Of a DNA stretch of 7,187 nucleotides, positions 6,511-7,187 are shown piece after piece. The stretch is from NCBI GenBank assembly GCA_016763395.1, contig JAESTW010000818.1:1-7187 (forward strand), in the 5' to 3' direction. Made by a program: the position numbers and the translations under genes. Numbering within the stretch: position 1 is the first letter of the stretch; every line of letters starts with the position of its first letter. The notes under the pieces are model-generated. The model worked only from the letters and a program-made list of their open reading frames with translations. It had not been told where the DNA came from and did no database searches. The DNA comes from Kofleriaceae bacterium. Lineage in GTDB: Bacteria; Myxococcota_A; Polyangia; Haliangiales; Haliangiaceae.

Positions 6511-7187
6511 ATGAAGAATAGTAAACGACGCGTCCCGATGTTCCTGAAATTCTGGCTGGGTTGCTCCGTCTTGGCGGCGTTACTCATTATGGGTGCCTAC
6601 TTGGTTGTCCGCGCAGAAACCAAGATGAAAAGCCGAGGGGACTACTTGGCAAGCACTACAAGCGCTACGAACAATACCAACAGGGATTGGGACAAGCCGT
6701 ATCCTCTGTCGCGAATGTTTTGGCGTCAGACGAAGGGCTTCTTCGGGCGCTAGCTCCTCAGCCTGAGGCTCGACCGGAAAGTTCACCAGACGAAACGGAA
6801 GACTCCGCCGCCAAACCAGTCGATGGAAAAGCGATTGCCAAATCGATCCTCGATCGTGTATCGGGGAAACAAAGCATCTCGCCTGATATGTTTATCGTCT
6901 TTAGCACGAGGAGTCTCCTGTGGAGTGACCCTCGGACAGCATTGGACGAAAATGGGCTTCGCGAACTCGAACCGGTCGCCCGAATTCGCAGTGGCCAAGC
7001 ATTTTTCAACAAAGTCCTAATTATCAAAGGAGAAGCACTGCAAATCGCAGGAGTGCCGATTCGAGATGCCAAGGGGGACTTGATAGGGGGACTGATTCTC
7101 GGCGTAAAAGTCGAACGGTACATGAAACAGTACCAAGTACAGAGTGACAAGCGAGAGCGTATGCAACACCAGCTCAGCCTGGTGCAC
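6511..7187 (+). pseudogene. Membrane-anchored sensor protein, frameshifted and cut by the right edge
   Basis: From ATG 6511 the first 43 codons encode a basic N-terminus and one membrane span (11-33, FLKFWLGCSVLAALLIMGAY and on). The frame then fails and stops at 6753 after 80 residues. One base is missing near 6637-6641, beside GGGG. The frame starting at CTA 6642 is open for 182 codons to the window edge and makes a coherent protein: a helical stretch (LLGKHYKRYEQYQQGLGQ) leads to AVSSVANVLASDEGLLRAL, a Pro/Glu-rich segment, MFIVFSTRSLLWSD, and IAGVPIRDAKGDLIGGLILG. This layout resembles an extracytoplasmic Cache/PAS-like sensor domain after a first membrane helix. Placed 3 bases after a CheW-like gene, it is probably a chemoreceptor, but a sensor kinase or cyclase is possible because the output domain is outside the window. 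A five-G run would restore Arg-Gly-Gly-Leu-Leu, so a homopolymer length error is a likely cause. Confidence 0.7.

Noticed and set aside
6758..7150. 130-codon minus-strand frame at the right end
   Set aside because: Antisense to the restored sensor frame, which continues to the window edge with coherent sensor-domain sequence.

Overview
The window (roughly 50-55% G+C by eye) is densely coding chromosomal DNA. It probably comes from a Gram-negative bacterium of the Myxococcota / former Deltaproteobacteria type. The support is indirect: a secreted protein whose N-terminus has a cysteine followed by a Gly/Asp/Ser/Ala-rich linker, a Pel-type polysaccharide gene set, and a chemosensory gene pair. 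The taxonomic call is weak.

The layout is divergent. Three genes read leftward from a 95-bp divergent intergenic region (3147-3241) and four read rightward. The leftward group, in transcription order, is a secreted GH114-family glycosidase interrupted by a one-base frameshift (3146-2287), a second intact GH114 protein of the TM1410/MJ1477 branch (2238-1210), and, 6 bases later, the first 401 codons of a PelA-like polysaccharide deacetylase that runs off the left edge (1203-1). The third reading frame has no stop inside the window and is the largest partial gene here. In Pseudomonas PelA the GH114 hydrolase and the deacetylase are fused; here they look like separate adjacent genes, so this is a candidate 'split PelA' locus for making, trimming or degrading a galactosamine-rich exopolysaccharide.

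The rightward group starts with a 402-residue protein that I read as a very divergent RtcB-type RNA ligase. Cysteine and histidines stand at the places expected for RtcB metal ligands and the guanylylated histidine, but the surrounding motifs are altered. Seven bases downstream is a 482-residue polytopic membrane protein of the MFS / TlcA (nucleotide-exchange) type. After a 127-bp gap come a CheW-like adaptor and, 3 bases on, a membrane-anchored sensor protein that continues past the right edge. The sensor gene is also broken by an apparent one-base deletion, next to a GGGG run.

Two independent single-base losses in about 7 kb may mean base-level errors in the assembly rather than real gene decay. 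No RNA genes, mobile elements, CRISPR arrays or convincing intrinsic terminators were seen. No stretch above 300 bases lacks a gene.
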